The notes beneath the pieces are model-generated. The model did no database searches. It was not told the origin of the DNA and saw only the letters and a program-made list of their open reading frames with translations. From Martinezella lusitana (GTDB lineage Bacteria > Pseudomonadota > Alphaproteobacteria > Rhizobiales > Rhizobiaceae), in the NCBI RefSeq assembly GCF_016901135.1, contig NZ_JAFEVL010000048.1, positions 434,001 to 498,000 of the forward strand: a stretch of 64,000 nt of DNA, written 5' to 3'. The position numbers and the translations under genes are program-made. The first letter of the stretch is position 1. Each line of letters opens with the position of its first letter. Shown piece by piece: positions 9,229 through 18,843 of the stretch.

Positions 9229-10908
9229 TCAGCGATCGCGGAACCGGTTGGTGATTGGATAGCGGCGATCGCGGCCGAAATTCTTCTTGGTGATCTTCAC
9301 GCCCGGAGCGGACTGCCGACGCTTGTATTCGGCTAGGTAGAGCAGATGCTCGATGCGATGCACCGTCGCGACATCATGTCCACGCGCCACGATCTCCTCG
9401 ACCGACATTTCCTTTTCCACCAGGCATTCGAGGATATCGTCGAGCGCCGGATAGGGCGGAAGCGAATCCTGGTCCGTCTGGTTTGGTCTCAGTTCAGCCG
9501 AAGGCGCCTTATCGATGATGTTATGGGGGATCACCTCGCCCGACGGACCGAGCGCGCCTGGCGGCACATGCAAATTGCGCCAGCGCGACAGCGCATAGAC
9601 CTGCATCTTGTAGAGGTCCTTGATCGGGTTGAAGCCGCCATTCATGTCGCCATAGAGCGTGGCGTATCCAACGGACATTTCCGACTTGTTACCCGTCGTC
9701 ACCACCATCGAGCCGAACTTGTTGGAGATCGCCATCAGGATGGTGCCACGGGCACGGCTCTGCAGGTTTTCCTCGGTGATACCGCTTTCGGTGCCTTCAA
9801 AAAGGTCCGACAAAGCCGAATTGAAGCCAGTCACCGGCTCCTCGATCGGCACGATATCGTAGCGGCAGCCGAGCGCCTTGGCGCAATCCGCCGCATCCTT
9901 CAAAGAATCCTCTGAGGTATAGCGATAGGGCAGCATCACGGTGCGCACCCGCTCCTCGCCAAGCGCATCCACCGCAATCGCCGCGCAGATCGCCGAGTCG
10001 ATACCGCCGGACAGGCCGAGCACGACCGATTTGAAGCCGTTCTTGTTCACATAGTCGCGGAAGCCCAGCAGGCAGGCGCGGTAATCTGCCTCCTCGCCTT
10101 CCGGAATATGCGCCATCGGTCCTTCGGCGCAATGCCAGACGTCGCCGTTCTTCTTCCAGGTAGTGACTGCCAGCGCGGTCTCGAACTGGCTCATCTGAAA
10201 TGCCAGCGTCTTGTCGGCATTGAAGCCGAAGCTCGCGCCATCAAAAACCAATTCGTCCTGCCCCCCGACCTGGGCGGCAAAAATAAGCGGCAAACCCGAC
10301 TCGATCACCTGCCGCAAAGCGACCTGGTGACGGACATCGACCTTGCCGCGGTAATAGGGTGAACCGTTCGGAACCAGCAGGATTTCCGCACCGCTCTCGG
10401 CCAGCGTTTCACAGATGCCGAGATCGTTCCAGATCTCCTCGCAAATCGGTATGCCAAGGCGGACGCCGCGGAAATTGACCGGCCCCGCGATGGTCCCTTC
10501 GTCGAAAACCCGCTTCTCGTCGAACTCGCCGTAGTTCGGCAAATCGACCTTGTCCCTGATGAAGATCACCTTGCCGCCATCGAGCACGGCCACGGAATTG
10601 TAGCGGCCGGTGTCGTCCTGCCGTGGGACACCGACGACGACGCCCGGCCCGCCATCGGCGGTATCGGCAGCAAGACTTTCCACGGCTTTCCAGCAGGCGC
10701 GGATGAAGGCCGGCTTCAGCACCAGATCCTCCGGCGGATAGCCGGAAATGAACAATTCCGTCAGCATCAGGAGCTGCGCGCCTTCGCGCGCCGCCTCGGC
10801 CCGCGCCTCGCGCGCCTTGGCCAGGTTGCCGGAAACGTCGCCGACCGTCGGATTGAGCTGCGCGACGGCGATGCGGATGGTGTGAGTGATCGGGCTTTGC
10901 TCTGTCAT
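9229..10908 (-). CDS. nadE: Glutamine-dependent NAD+ synthetase
   Basis: It catalyses the last step of NAD biosynthesis, amidating deamido-NAD with ammonia taken from glutamine. The 559-residue protein has an N-terminal nitrilase-type glutaminase domain (Glu in LTELFISGYPP, Lys in RDKVDLPNYGEF, Cys in IPICEEIW) to about residue 260. The C-terminal synthetase domain carries the P-loop VLGLSGGIDSA and the contact segment TTGNKSEMSVGYATLYGD. I chose the ATG at 10908 (MTEQSP), in line with how relatives begin; an in-frame ATG at 10917 is also possible. Confidence 0.95.
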   Translation of the reverse strand: MTEQSPITHTIRIAVAQLNPTVGDVSGNLAKAREARAEAAREGAQLLMLTELFISGYPPEDLVLKPAFIRACWKAVESLAADTADGGPGVVVGVPRQDDTGRYNSVAVLDGGKVIFIRDKVDLPNYGEFDEKRVFDEGTIAGPVNFRGVRLGIPICEEIWNDLGICETLAESGAEILLVPNGSPYYRGKVDVRHQVALRQVIESGLPLIFAAQVGGQDELVFDGASFGFNADKTLAFQMSQFETALAVTTWKKNGDVWHCAEGPMAHIPEGEEADYRACLLGFRDYVNKNGFKSVVLGLSGGIDSAICAAIAVDALGEERVRTVMLPYRYTSEDSLKDAADCAKALGCRYDIVPIEEPVTGFNSALSDLFEGTESGITEENLQSRARGTILMAISNKFGSMVVTTGNKSEMSVGYATLYGDMNGGFNPIKDLYKMQVYALSRWRNLHVPPGALGPSGEVIPHNIIDKAPSAELRPNQTDQDSLPPYPALDDILECLVEKEMSVEEIVARGHDVATVHRIEHLLYLAEYKRRQSAPGVKITKKNFGRDRRYPITNRFRDR

Positions 10909-10993
10909 GCCATACATTTAGCGATGGCATTCTTCTTCCGCAACCGCCTTCCTCCGCCTGCAGCCATCAAAGATCGCGCTACGCGCATAGGCG

Positions 10994-11015
10994 GTATTTT
11001 TACCCGGAAAAATAC
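10994..11015. promoter_or_regulatory. Perfect palindrome GTATTTTT-ACCCGG-AAAAATAC
   Basis: Two perfect 8-base arms with a 6-base centre lie 84 bases before the TTG start of the membrane sulfatase gene and 86 bases before the divergent nadE start. The symmetry and AT-rich arms suggest an operator serving one or both genes. I cannot name the regulator. Confidence 0.4.
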
Positions 11016-11098
11016 TAAGCCTACCTTGCGGTTCATCCGGCATTCATGACAGAAGCATGACAATTATATGAATATATTATAGCATTCGGAGAAATCCT

Positions 11099-13027
11099 TT
11101 GGTCGCTCTGGTCATTGGTTCCGCTTTGGCGGGCAGGCTCGTTCTTTTCCGGAAGATCGGCGCCGCAAGACAGAAATCAGCTGTCCTGCGCCAGATTCTG
11201 AGCCTTACCCTGACCTTGCTGCTCGCCCTGTCGCTCGTCGTTGGCGTCGAGTGGATTGCGCGCGGCGAATTCTCGACCGTGTTGCCCTACCTGTTTTCTC
11301 CATCTCGGCCCGGCTTCACCACCATCGGCATCGTCATGCTGGTCATGTTGATATTGGATGCGATTTTCGGCCGTGCGCATCTATCGGTATTGGTCGCCGC
11401 CCCGCTGCTGCTGGTTCCGGCGTTCATTTCCAGCGAGAAGCAGAACTATCTTTCCGATCCGCTTTATCCCTCCGATTTGCTGTTTACGCGACAGATCATG
11501 GAATTGATGCCCGTGATGGTGCGTGATCGGCCGTTGACCGCGGTGGCGCTCGCCATCGGCATCATTGCGTCCCTCGCCGCCCTAGCCTTTCTGTGGCGCT
11601 ACGCCTGGCAACACGCCGCCGCGCTATCGCAAAAGGCGCGCATGATCAGGCTATCGGTATGCCTGCCGCTTGCGGCGCTGTTCGTTTCGCAGATGGACCC
11701 GACGCAATATTCCTTCATCCGCGAGAAACTGCGCATCATCCCGATCGTCTGGGATCAGAAGGAAAACTACGGCTATAACGGCTTCGTCATCGCCTTCTCG
11801 CTCAACCTGCCGATGGCCGACGTCAAATCCCCGGCGGGCTATGGACCGGACGCGATCGACGCCGTTCCGGCCAGAAACTACGGCTATCTCTCCGGTCCTC
11901 GCGAGAAGCCTGACGTCATCATGCTGATGAGCGAATCCCTCTGGGATCCGACCCGGCTTTCCAATATCGCCTTTACGCCCGATCCGATGCCGACGATCCG
12001 TGCCAGGCAATCCGGTTACGTCTTTTCGCCGGAATTCGGTGGCATGACCGCTAACGTGGAATTCGAGGCGCTGACGGGCTTTTCCAATGCCTTCCTGCCC
12101 TATGGCAGTATTCCCTATCAGCAATATGTGCGCCGGCCGATGCCGTCGCTTGCCACCTTCTTCCGAAGCGAAGGCTATGTGGCACGCGCGCTCCACCCCT
12201 TCAGCGGCTGGTTCTGGAATCGCAACGAAGTCTACAAGGCTTTCGGCTTCGAAGAATTCCACACCGAGGAAACCCTGCCGCCGATGGAGAAGCGCGGCAT
12301 GTTCGCCTCCGACGATTCCCTGATGAAGGAGATCATGCGCGAGGGAGGCGGAGCCGATCAGCCATTCTTCTTCTTCGCTGTCACTCTTCAGGGACATGGC
12401 CCCTATGAACCCAATCGCTATGTCCAGAACACGGTAAATATTGCCGGCAATCTCGATGAAAGCGACCGCGAAACGCTTGCCACCTACGCACAGGGCGTCA
12501 GGGAAGCCGATGACAGCCTGAAGATGCTAATGGACTGGGCTGAAAAGCGTGACCGTGAAACCATCATCGTCCTCTGGGGCGATCACCTGCCGCCGCTCGG
12601 CAGCGTCTATCCGGACACCGGCTACATGCCTCAGCAGGTAGCGACGCGTAAGGCACCGCTCGACGTCATGAAACAGCAGCACGAAACGCCGCTGGTCATC
12701 TGGTCGAGCAAGAAAGGCGTGCGCAAGGATGTCGGTACGATCAGCCCGTCACAACTGCCCTATCACGTGCTGAAAACAGCCGGATATGAGCATCCCTTCT
12801 ACACCGGCTTCCTCGGCCGCGTGCAGAAGAAATACACGATCATCGACCGCTACCAGCTCGCGACGCGCGACAACGAGGCTTTCCCGGACTGGGCGCGCAA
12901 GGAACAGGACCTCGACCCGATGGTGCGCGACTATCGCTACCTGCAGCACGACATCATGTTCGGACGGGAATATGGATTGGACCGCTTCTTCCCGTCGCAT
13001 GGCTGGCTGGTCAGCCAGGGGAGCTAG
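11099..13027 (+). CDS. LTA synthase-like membrane sulfatase (phosphoglycerol transferase family)
   Basis: This 642-residue protein has four or five N-terminal membrane helices (to about residue 205) and a large external sulfatase/alkaline-phosphatase fold. LIMLMSESLWDP-type metal and nucleophile motifs appear as DVIMLMSESLWDPTRLS near 274, GGMTANVEFEALTGFSNAF near 316, HPFSGWFWNR and LWGDHLPPLG. Relatives move phosphoglycerol or phosphoethanolamine groups onto glycans or lipids: LtaS in Firmicutes, OpgB and CgmB on periplasmic glucans. A role in decorating cyclic glucans or lipids is an inference. The TTG start has GGAGA six bases upstream, and an upstream in-frame TAG rules out extension. 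Confidence 0.8.
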   Translation: MVALVIGSALAGRLVLFRKIGAARQKSAVLRQILSLTLTLLLALSLVVGVEWIARGEFSTVLPYLFSPSRPGFTTIGIVMLVMLILDAIFGRAHLSVLVAAPLLLVPAFISSEKQNYLSDPLYPSDLLFTRQIMELMPVMVRDRPLTAVALAIGIIASLAALAFLWRYAWQHAAALSQKARMIRLSVCLPLAALFVSQMDPTQYSFIREKLRIIPIVWDQKENYGYNGFVIAFSLNLPMADVKSPAGYGPDAIDAVPARNYGYLSGPREKPDVIMLMSESLWDPTRLSNIAFTPDPMPTIRARQSGYVFSPEFGGMTANVEFEALTGFSNAFLPYGSIPYQQYVRRPMPSLATFFRSEGYVARALHPFSGWFWNRNEVYKAFGFEEFHTEETLPPMEKRGMFASDDSLMKEIMREGGGADQPFFFFAVTLQGHGPYEPNRYVQNTVNIAGNLDESDRETLATYAQGVREADDSLKMLMDWAEKRDRETIIVLWGDHLPPLGSVYPDTGYMPQQVATRKAPLDVMKQQHETPLVIWSSKKGVRKDVGTISPSQLPYHVLKTAGYEHPFYTGFLGRVQKKYTIIDRYQLATRDNEAFPDWARKEQDLDPMVRDYRYLQHDIMFGREYGLDRFFPSHGWLVSQGS

Positions 13028-13163
13028 CGGATCGAACGCAACGGTCGGGCCGAACACGCAATGTTGGATTCGATCCACCATGTCGCGACCCATTTCGCGT
13101 TGCATTTTCATTGAGCAGTCGAATACTTGGCGCTCAAAGGTGATCAAGCCCCCGGAGTGTCTC

Positions 13164-13700
13164 ATGTACAATCTGCCCAATTTCGTCCACCAGCATTTCG
13201 ACAAGACGGCCGAAGAGCTAGGCGAGACAGAAAAGCGCGTGCTCAAGAAAGCGCATGAGCGCAAGATCGTCTCGACCGATATCAATGCGGCCTTCTCCGC
13301 CAATGCGTCCTATGGCGAACGCCTCGCCGACGGCATCGCCCGTGTCGGCGGCTCGTGGTCCTTCATCGTCTGCTTCCTGCTGTTCCTGGTCTTCTGGTGC
13401 ATCGTCAACACCATCGTTCTCCTCACCCGCGCCTTCGATCCCTACCCTTTCATCTTCCTCAACCTCGTCCTCTCCATGGTCGCCGCCATCCAGGCGCCGA
13501 TCATCATGATGTCCCAGAACCGCCAAACCGAACGCGATCGCTTCGAAGCCGCCAAGGACTACGAGGTCAATCTCAAGGCTGAACTCGAAGTCCTCTCGCT
13601 GCACCAGAAGATCGACATGCAGGTGCTGACGGAGCTTTCGGTGGTCAAGGAGGAAATCGCCAAATTGAGCAAGCTGGTGGCAGAAAAGGGCGGCATCTGA
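13164..13700 (+). CDS. DUF1003 domain membrane protein
   Basis: The 178-residue product has a polar N-terminus, two close membrane helices (SFIVCFLLFLVFWCIVNTIV near 68-90 and FIFLNLVLSMVAAIQAPIIMM near 98-118) and a long C-terminal coiled coil beginning NRQTERDRFEAAKDYEVN. This is the standard DUF1003 layout, whose role is unknown. The ATG at 13164 has GGAG seven bases upstream; the same frame is open further upstream only inside the preceding gene. It converges on the GFA gene with three bases between stops. Confidence 0.9.
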   Translation: MYNLPNFVHQHFDKTAEELGETEKRVLKKAHERKIVSTDINAAFSANASYGERLADGIARVGGSWSFIVCFLLFLVFWCIVNTIVLLTRAFDPYPFIFLNLVLSMVAAIQAPIIMMSQNRQTERDRFEAAKDYEVNLKAELEVLSLHQKIDMQVLTELSVVKEEIAKLSKLVAEKGGI

Positions 13701-13703
13701 GGA

Positions 13704-14129
13704 TCAGTCTGACGGCCCTGCCGTGAGCAGCCCCGGCCGCCCCTGCCTGTATTGCGGCAGCCCGTCGGTGATCTCGTAATAATCGCCCTTGTCGGCGCAG
13801 TAGATATGACAGGCGACCTCAAGACCGCTTGGCTGGTCGAAAAGCCCGGCCATGATTGAGATTTCCTCGGCACCATCCGCCGCCCAGAATAGGGCCGAGC
13901 CGCAGGACTTGCAGAAGCCGCGGCGCGCAAATGAGCTGGCGCGATACCAGGTTATCGCCTCTTCCCCCTCGATGAAGAGGTTGCCGATCTGAACATTGGT
14001 GGCCGCATAATAGAGCCCGGTCTGCTTGCGGCATTGCGAACAATGGCAGGCGACCACCTCGCGCAACTCTCCGCGTGTTCTGAAACGCACGCTGCCGCAA
14101 AGGCAGGCCCCGGTATGTTCGTCGCTCAT
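13704..14129 (-). CDS. GFA family (glutathione-dependent formaldehyde-activating-like) protein
   Basis: The 141-residue protein has the Mss4-like zinc fold of the GFA family. Zinc ligands are visible as GACLCGSVRF (residues 8-17), CHCSQCRKQTG (28-38) and GFCKSCGSALFW (70-82). The founding member was thought to join formaldehyde to glutathione, but that role is disputed, and most relatives have no proven substrate. It stands alone on the minus strand, downstream of the aroG terminator. Confidence 0.9.
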   Translation of the reverse strand: MSDEHTGACLCGSVRFRTRGELREVVACHCSQCRKQTGLYYAATNVQIGNLFIEGEEAITWYRASSFARRGFCKSCGSALFWAADGAEEISIMAGLFDQPSGLEVACHIYCADKGDYYEITDGLPQYRQGRPGLLTAGPSD

Positions 14130-14232
14130 AGTCGTTCCCCTTTTTCAGGGAACCTTCCCGAGAACGACATGCCGGTCAATCTCAAAGAAATGAAGCGCAT
14201 CTTCAGCCGGATTGATCTATCCGGCACAAATG

Positions 14233-14263
14233 CAAACGGGCCGGCTTTTCGCCGGCCCGTTTG
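14233..14263 (-). terminator. Intrinsic terminator after class II DAHP synthase
   Basis: A 13-bp perfect stem, CAAACGGGCCGGC (14233-14245) with its complement at 14251-14263, has a 5-base loop and lies 24 bases beyond the stop of the minus-strand aroG-type gene. In that direction it is followed by a short T-containing tail. Confidence 0.8.
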
Positions 14264-14286
14264 ATAAATCAGAGATCCGTTTTCAC

Positions 14287-15660
14287 TCAGCCGTGGGCGC
14301 GCAGGCGCTTCTCGTCGCGGCCGCCCTTCATCCGCTCGGCGAGCAGGAAGGCAAGCTCGAGTGCCTGGTCGGCATTGAGGCGCGGGTCGCAATGGGTGTG
14401 GTAGCGATCCTGCAGATCCTCTGCGCCGACAGCGCGGGCGCCGCCTGTGCATTCGGTCACGTCCTTACCGGTCATCTCGATGTGGATGCCGCCCGGATGC
14501 GTGCCTTCGGCGCGATGGATCTGGAAGAAGCTTTCGACTTCCGACAGGATGCGCTCGAACGGACGCGTCTTGTAGTTGTTGAGCGTGATCGTATTGCCAT
14601 GCATCGGATCGCAGGACCACACGACCTTGCGGCCTTCCTTCTCGACGGCGCGGATGAGCCGCGGCAGGTTGTCGGCAACCTTGTCGTGGCCGAAGCGGCA
14701 GATCAGCGTCAGACGGCCGGCCTCGTTCTGAGGGTTGAGGATATCGATCAGATTGAGCAGATCGTCTGCCTGCAGCGAAGGACCACACTTCAGACCGATC
14801 GGGTTCTTGATGCCGCGGAAATATTCGACATGTGCATGGTCGGCCTGGCGCGTACGATCGCCAATCCAGAGCATGTGACCCGAGGTTGCGTACCAATCGC
14901 CGGAGGTGGAATCGACGCGGGTGAACGCCTCTTCATAGCCGAGCAGCAGCGCCTCGTGGCTGGTGAAGAAATCGGTCTCGCGCAGGTTCGGATTGGTCTC
15001 GGCGGTGATGCCGATCGCTCTCATGAAATCCATGGTCTCGCCGATACGATCGGCAAGCTTGCGATAGCGTTCGCCCTGCGGGCTGTCCTTGACGAAGCCG
15101 AGCATCCACTTCTGCACGTTTTCGAGGTTGGCATAGCCACCCATGGCGAAAGCACGCAGCAGGTTGAGCGTTGCGGCAGACTGGCGATAAGCCATCATCT
15201 GACGCTCCGGATTGGGAATGCGTGACTCTTCGTTGAAGTCGATGCCGTTGACGATGTCACCGCGGTAGCTCGGCAGAGATATGCCGGCCTGTGTTTCGAT
15301 ACCCGAAGAACGCGGCTTGGCGAACTGGCCGGCAATACGGCCGACCTTGACGACCGGCAGCTGCGCACCAAAAGTCAGCACGACTGCCATCTGCAGGAAT
15401 GCGCGGAAGAAGTCACGGATGTTGTCCGCGCCATGTTCCGCGAAGCTTTCGGCGCAATCGCCGCCCTGCAACAGGAAACCATTGCCTTCGGCGACATTGG
15501 CAAGATGCGCTTTCAGACGGCGGGCCTCACCGGCAAAAACAAGCGGTGGATAGCTTGCAAGCTGCGCTTCCGTTGCCGCCAGTGCCGCCGGATCCGGATA
15601 TTCCGGCACCTGCTGGATCGGTTTCTGCCGCCAACTGCTGGGTGTCCAATTCTGTGCCAT
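14287..15660 (-). CDS. 3-deoxy-7-phosphoheptulonate synthase, class II
   Basis: It catalyses the first shikimate-pathway step, condensing phosphoenolpyruvate with erythrose-4-phosphate. The 457-residue length and lack of similarity to short AroFGH enzymes mark the plant/Mycobacterium-type class II enzyme. Family motifs include [14 protein letters not shown] near 68, [12 protein letters not shown] near 110, [21 protein letters not shown] and [11 protein letters not shown]. The ATG at 15660 has AGGTGAG upstream; an in-frame GTG at 15669 is less likely. A strong terminator follows, so it is probably a single-gene unit. Confidence 0.95.
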   Translation of the reverse strand: MAQNWTPSSWRQKPIQQVPEYPDPAALAATEAQLASYPPLVFAGEARRLKAHLANVAEGNGFLLQGGDCAESFAEHGADNIRDFFRAFLQMAVVLTFGAQLPVVKVGRIAGQFAKPRSSGIETQAGISLPSYRGDIVNGIDFNEESRIPNPERQMMAYRQSAATLNLLRAFAMGGYANLENVQKWMLGFVKDSPQGERYRKLADRIGETMDFMRAIGITAETNPNLRETDFFTSHEALLLGYEEAFTRVDSTSGDWYATSGHMLWIGDRTRQADHAHVEYFRGIKNPIGLKCGPSLQADDLLNLIDILNPQNEAGRLTLICRFGHDKVADNLPRLIRAVEKEGRKVVWSCDPMHGNTITLNNYKTRPFERILSEVESFFQIHRAEGTHPGGIHIEMTGKDVTECTGGARAVGAEDLQDRYHTHCDPRLNADQALELAFLLAERMKGGRDEKRLRAHG

Positions 15661-15810
15661 CTCACTCACCTGCTTGTGCGCCCGGTCTTTGCCGGGTGTC
15701 CCGTCGTAAATAACGCGCGCTTATAAACCTTTGCCGGTCGCTTGCAAAGGCAGGCGAACTACTGTGCGAATCTTTTATGGCGTTGGCGACGACTGCGCCG
15801 ATCCAATCCG

Positions 15811-17196
15811 TTACACGCGCTCGCCATTGCGGATGCGATAGCTCGGCGAATACATCGTCACCAGTTCTTCCGACGCGGTCGGATGAACGGCCATGGTGTG
15901 GTCGAAATCATCCTTGGTGCAGCCTGCCTTGATCGGTATGCCGAGCAGTTGCGCCATCTCGCCGGCATCATGGCCGAGAATATGCGCGCCGATCACCTTG
16001 CGGTCGGCGGCATTGACGATCAGCTTCATGATCATCTTCTCGCTGCGGCCCGAAAGCGTCGCCTTCATCGGCCGGAATTGTGCTCGATAGACTTCGAGCT
16101 CCGGATAACGCTTGGCCGCGTCCTCTTCGGTCAGGCCGACCGTGCCGATCTCCGGCTGCGAGAAGACAGCCGTCGGGATCAGTTCATGATCCGGCCGCGT
16201 CGGATTGTTCTTGTAGACGGTTTCGATGAAGCACATGGCCTCGTGGATGGCCACGGGCGTCAGCTGTACCCGATCGGTGACGTCTCCAAGCGCATAGATG
16301 TTCGGCACGGAGGTGCGCGAATATGCGTCGACAACGATGGCGCCTTGCTCGTTGATTGCAACGCCGGCAGCTTCCAATCCGAGATTGGCGGTATTCGGGG
16401 TGCGACCGAGCGCAAGCATGACCGTATCGACCGTCAAGGCCTTGTCATTTTTCGTCCGGACGCTGAGCCCATTCTCCGTCTTCTCCACGCTCGTGATGAT
16501 ATCGTGGCAAAGAATGCGGATGCCCTTCTCCTCCATCGCCTCATGCAGGCCCTTGCGCAGGTCCTGGTCGAAGCGCGACAGGATCTCGGCGCCGCGATAG
16601 ATCAGCGTCGTCTCGACGCCGAGCCCATGGAAGATATTGGCGAATTCGACGGCGATATAGCCGCCGCCGGCAATCAGGATCGACTTTGGCAGCTCTGCCA
16701 GATGGAAGGCTTCGTTCGAAGAGATGCAGAATTCATGACCGGGCAAGGCCGTATGCAGGTTGGGCCTGCCGCCGGTCGCGATGACGATGGTTTCCGCAGT
16801 CACCGTCTGGCCGGTCTTCAACAGGCGAACCGTATGAGCGTCCACGAGTTCGGCGCGCGTGTCGAATATGTCAGCCTTGGCATTGTCGAGCCCCTTGCGA
16901 TAGAGCCCTTCCAGCCGGGCGATTTCCTTGTCCTTCGCCTCGATCAGCTTCTTCCAGTCGAAGCTGCTTTCGCCGACCGTCCAGCCGAAACCGGCCGCAT
17001 CCTCGAAATGCTCACTGTACTGCGAAGCATAGACAAAAAGCTTCTTCGGCACGCAGCCGCGAATGACGCAGGTGCCGCCGTAGCGATACTCCTCGGCGAT
17101 GCCGACCTTCTTGCCAAGCGACGCCGCCACGCGCGCGCCGCGCACGCCGCCGGAGCCGCCGCCAATCACGAAAAGGTCGAAATCAAACGAAGGCAT
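15811..17196 (-). CDS. gor: Glutathione-disulfide reductase
   Basis: The enzyme reduces oxidised glutathione with NADPH. The 461-residue flavoprotein shows the FAD-binding GGGSGGVRGARVAA (residues 9-22), the redox disulfide GGTCVIRGCVPKK (39-51), an NAD(P)-binding IAGGGYIAVEFA segment near 168-180, and the C-terminal active-site MAVHPTASEE. The ATG at 17196 with AGGAG seven bases upstream is preferred over an 18-residue upstream extension. It is preceded upstream by a terminator for the DUF2059-rpiA unit, so it has its own promoter. Confidence 0.95.
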   Translation of the reverse strand: MPSFDFDLFVIGGGSGGVRGARVAASLGKKVGIAEEYRYGGTCVIRGCVPKKLFVYASQYSEHFEDAAGFGWTVGESSFDWKKLIEAKDKEIARLEGLYRKGLDNAKADIFDTRAELVDAHTVRLLKTGQTVTAETIVIATGGRPNLHTALPGHEFCISSNEAFHLAELPKSILIAGGGYIAVEFANIFHGLGVETTLIYRGAEILSRFDQDLRKGLHEAMEEKGIRILCHDIITSVEKTENGLSVRTKNDKALTVDTVMLALGRTPNTANLGLEAAGVAINEQGAIVVDAYSRTSVPNIYALGDVTDRVQLTPVAIHEAMCFIETVYKNNPTRPDHELIPTAVFSQPEIGTVGLTEEDAAKRYPELEVYRAQFRPMKATLSGRSEKMIMKLIVNAADRKVIGAHILGHDAGEMAQLLGIPIKAGCTKDDFDHTMAVHPTASEELVTMYSPSYRIRNGERV

Positions 17197-17269
17197 CGAT
17201 GGCTCCTGTAGACATGAAAAGGCGCGCAAAGCGCTGATGGGGATCGGCATTCATATAGGAAGCCGGGGC

Positions 17270-17302
17270 ATAAAAAGAAAAGCCCGGAATGATCCGGGCT
17301 TT
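17270..17302 (-). terminator. Intrinsic terminator of rpiA-DUF2059 operon
   Basis: A 10-bp stem, AAAGCCCGGA with TCCGGGCTTT (17279-17302), has a 4-base loop. Read on the minus strand it is followed by TTTTCTTTTT, a textbook U-tract. It ends the minus-strand DUF2059 transcript and insulates gor. Confidence 0.85.
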
Positions 17303-17376
17303 GAATTTGCAACTGCCAGCCGATTCCCGAAAACGTGAAACTCCCTCTCGAGAACGATCGCAGCAGAAATTACGGC

Positions 17377-17931
17377 TTACTGCTTCGGTGCCGGCTGTAC
17401 GGCAGCGCCTGCGTCAGGCGCAGTGACCGGCTGCTTGACGACCTTCTGCAGAGCGTCATTGCTCTGGTTGGCGAGGTCACGCGAAATGCCCTGGCTCCAG
17501 ATATCGGCCGCCTTGTAAAGTTCGCGGGTTGCCAGCGGACCGTCCTTCAGAAGCTTCTTGCCAGCTGCCGAACTGTAGAAATCAGCGATTGCCTTGAGCT
17601 CGTCGGACGAGAAGGCCTTGGCGTAGGTCACGGCAGCTTCGCGCTCCAGATCGGCGCGGCGCGGCGCGAGCGCCAGAGCGGTGGCGTCAACCGTCGAGTT
17701 GATCGCGTCGCCGAAATTCGGGTTGGCCTGAATCATCGTGCTCTTCAGCTGCTCGGCGAGATTCGGCAGAATATTGTCGAACTGATTGGTGATGCCGAGT
17801 GCATTGATCGCGGCGCGCGCCGCCTTGATCTGATCCTCGGAAACTTCCTGAGCGCTGACAGAGCCGAACGCGATGCCCGAAAGAAGAATGGTTGCAGCGG
17901 CAAAACGGCCAAGGCCCGCTAGTTTGATCAT
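17377..17931 (-). CDS. DUF2059 periplasmic protein
   Basis: The 184-residue product has a signal peptide (MIKLAGLGRFAAATILLSGI, with cleavage after VSAQ near residue 28). A helical DUF2059 domain follows, with the typical SSDELKAIADFYSSAAGKKLL segment split across about residues 103-123, and a short Pro/Ala-rich tail. The function of this family is not established. The start at 17931 is an ATG with AGGAG ten bases before it; the longer frame is less likely. It follows rpiA by 13 bases, so the two are almost surely co-transcribed. Confidence 0.88.
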   Translation of the reverse strand: MIKLAGLGRFAAATILLSGIAFGSVSAQEVSEDQIKAARAAINALGITNQFDNILPNLAEQLKSTMIQANPNFGDAINSTVDATALALAPRRADLEREAAVTYAKAFSSDELKAIADFYSSAAGKKLLKDGPLATRELYKAADIWSQGISRDLANQSNDALQKVVKQPVTAPDAGAAVQPAPKQ

Positions 17932-17944
17932 GAGATGAGTGCTC

Positions 17945-18646
17945 CTATGTATTGTTCGCCCGCAACGTACGCGCACCGGCAGGGCCGGCGATGATCGCTA
18001 ATGTCGCCATATTGATAAAGAGCCCGTGTTCGACAACTCCGGGAATCGAGTTAAGCTCATTCGACAGCGCCTCTGCATCAGGAATGCGGCCGAAAGATGC
18101 ATCAAGGATAAAATGTCCGCCGTCGGTAACAAAGCTATTGTCACCCGCGCGACGCAGGTTGAACGCGCCCGACAAGCCCAAGCGCGATGCAGCCTTTTCG
18201 ATAAGGATACGGGTAGAAGCAAGGCCGAAGGGATTGACCTCGATCGGCAGCGGAAATGCGCCGAGCGTCTGAACGATCTTGCTTTCGTCAGCAATGACGA
18301 TCATGCGGGCCGTTGAGGCCGCGACGATCTTTTCGCGCAACAGCGCGCCGCCGCCGCCCTTGATCAGCGTCAGCGCTCCATCCACTTCATCGGCACCATC
18401 AATGGCAAGATCAAGTTCGGGAAGCTCATCCAGCGACTTCAGCGGCACGCCAAGCTCGTTGCAGAGTTTTGCCGTCCGTTCCGAGGTCGGAACACCCTCA
18501 ATCGAGAGACCGGATGCGACTTTTTCGGCGAGCAGCCGAACGAACTCCTCCGCCGTGCTGCCTGTGCCGATCCCCAGGCGCATGCCGCTCTCGACATAGG
18601 TCAGGGCCACCCTCGCAGCCTCAATCTTCATCTGGCGGGCGTCCAT
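17945..18646 (-). CDS. rpiA: Ribose-5-phosphate isomerase A
   Basis: It interconverts ribose-5-phosphate and ribulose-5-phosphate in the pentose phosphate pathway. The 233-residue protein has the family motifs [12 protein letters not shown] near 25, the catalytic DGADEVDG near 83 and [12 protein letters not shown] near 95. Length matches other RpiA proteins. It leads a two-gene unit with the DUF2059 gene, the same pairing I would expect in relatives. Confidence 0.96.
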   Translation of the reverse strand: MDARQMKIEAARVALTYVESGMRLGIGTGSTAEEFVRLLAEKVASGLSIEGVPTSERTAKLCNELGVPLKSLDELPELDLAIDGADEVDGALTLIKGGGGALLREKIVAASTARMIVIADESKIVQTLGAFPLPIEVNPFGLASTRILIEKAASRLGLSGAFNLRRAGDNSFVTDGGHFILDASFGRIPDAEALSNELNSIPGVVEHGLFINMATLAIIAGPAGARTLRANNT

Positions 18647-18843
18647 GCGCCACCTGCTCCCATTGTTACGTTGGTCTGCTGTTTACACGGCTCTCCAGCC
18701 AAACGAAAGCCAAAATAACGGCATAACCTAGAAATCCCGTGCCGCTTCGCCAAGGCTTCCCGGGGCCTTCGGTTGCAATTGCCCGCGCGATCTTCTAACT
18801 CGGGAAAGCGCTCTTTTTCTTCTTATGCAAAGGCCGATTCCTC

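Noticed and set aside
12749-13303. 184-codon minus-strand frame bridging the membrane sulfatase and DUF1003 genes
   Set aside because: It overlaps the ends of two good plus-strand genes and has no domain or ribosome site.
15742-17211. 489-codon plus-strand frame over glutathione reductase
   Set aside because: It is antisense to a complete enzyme with all active-site motifs.
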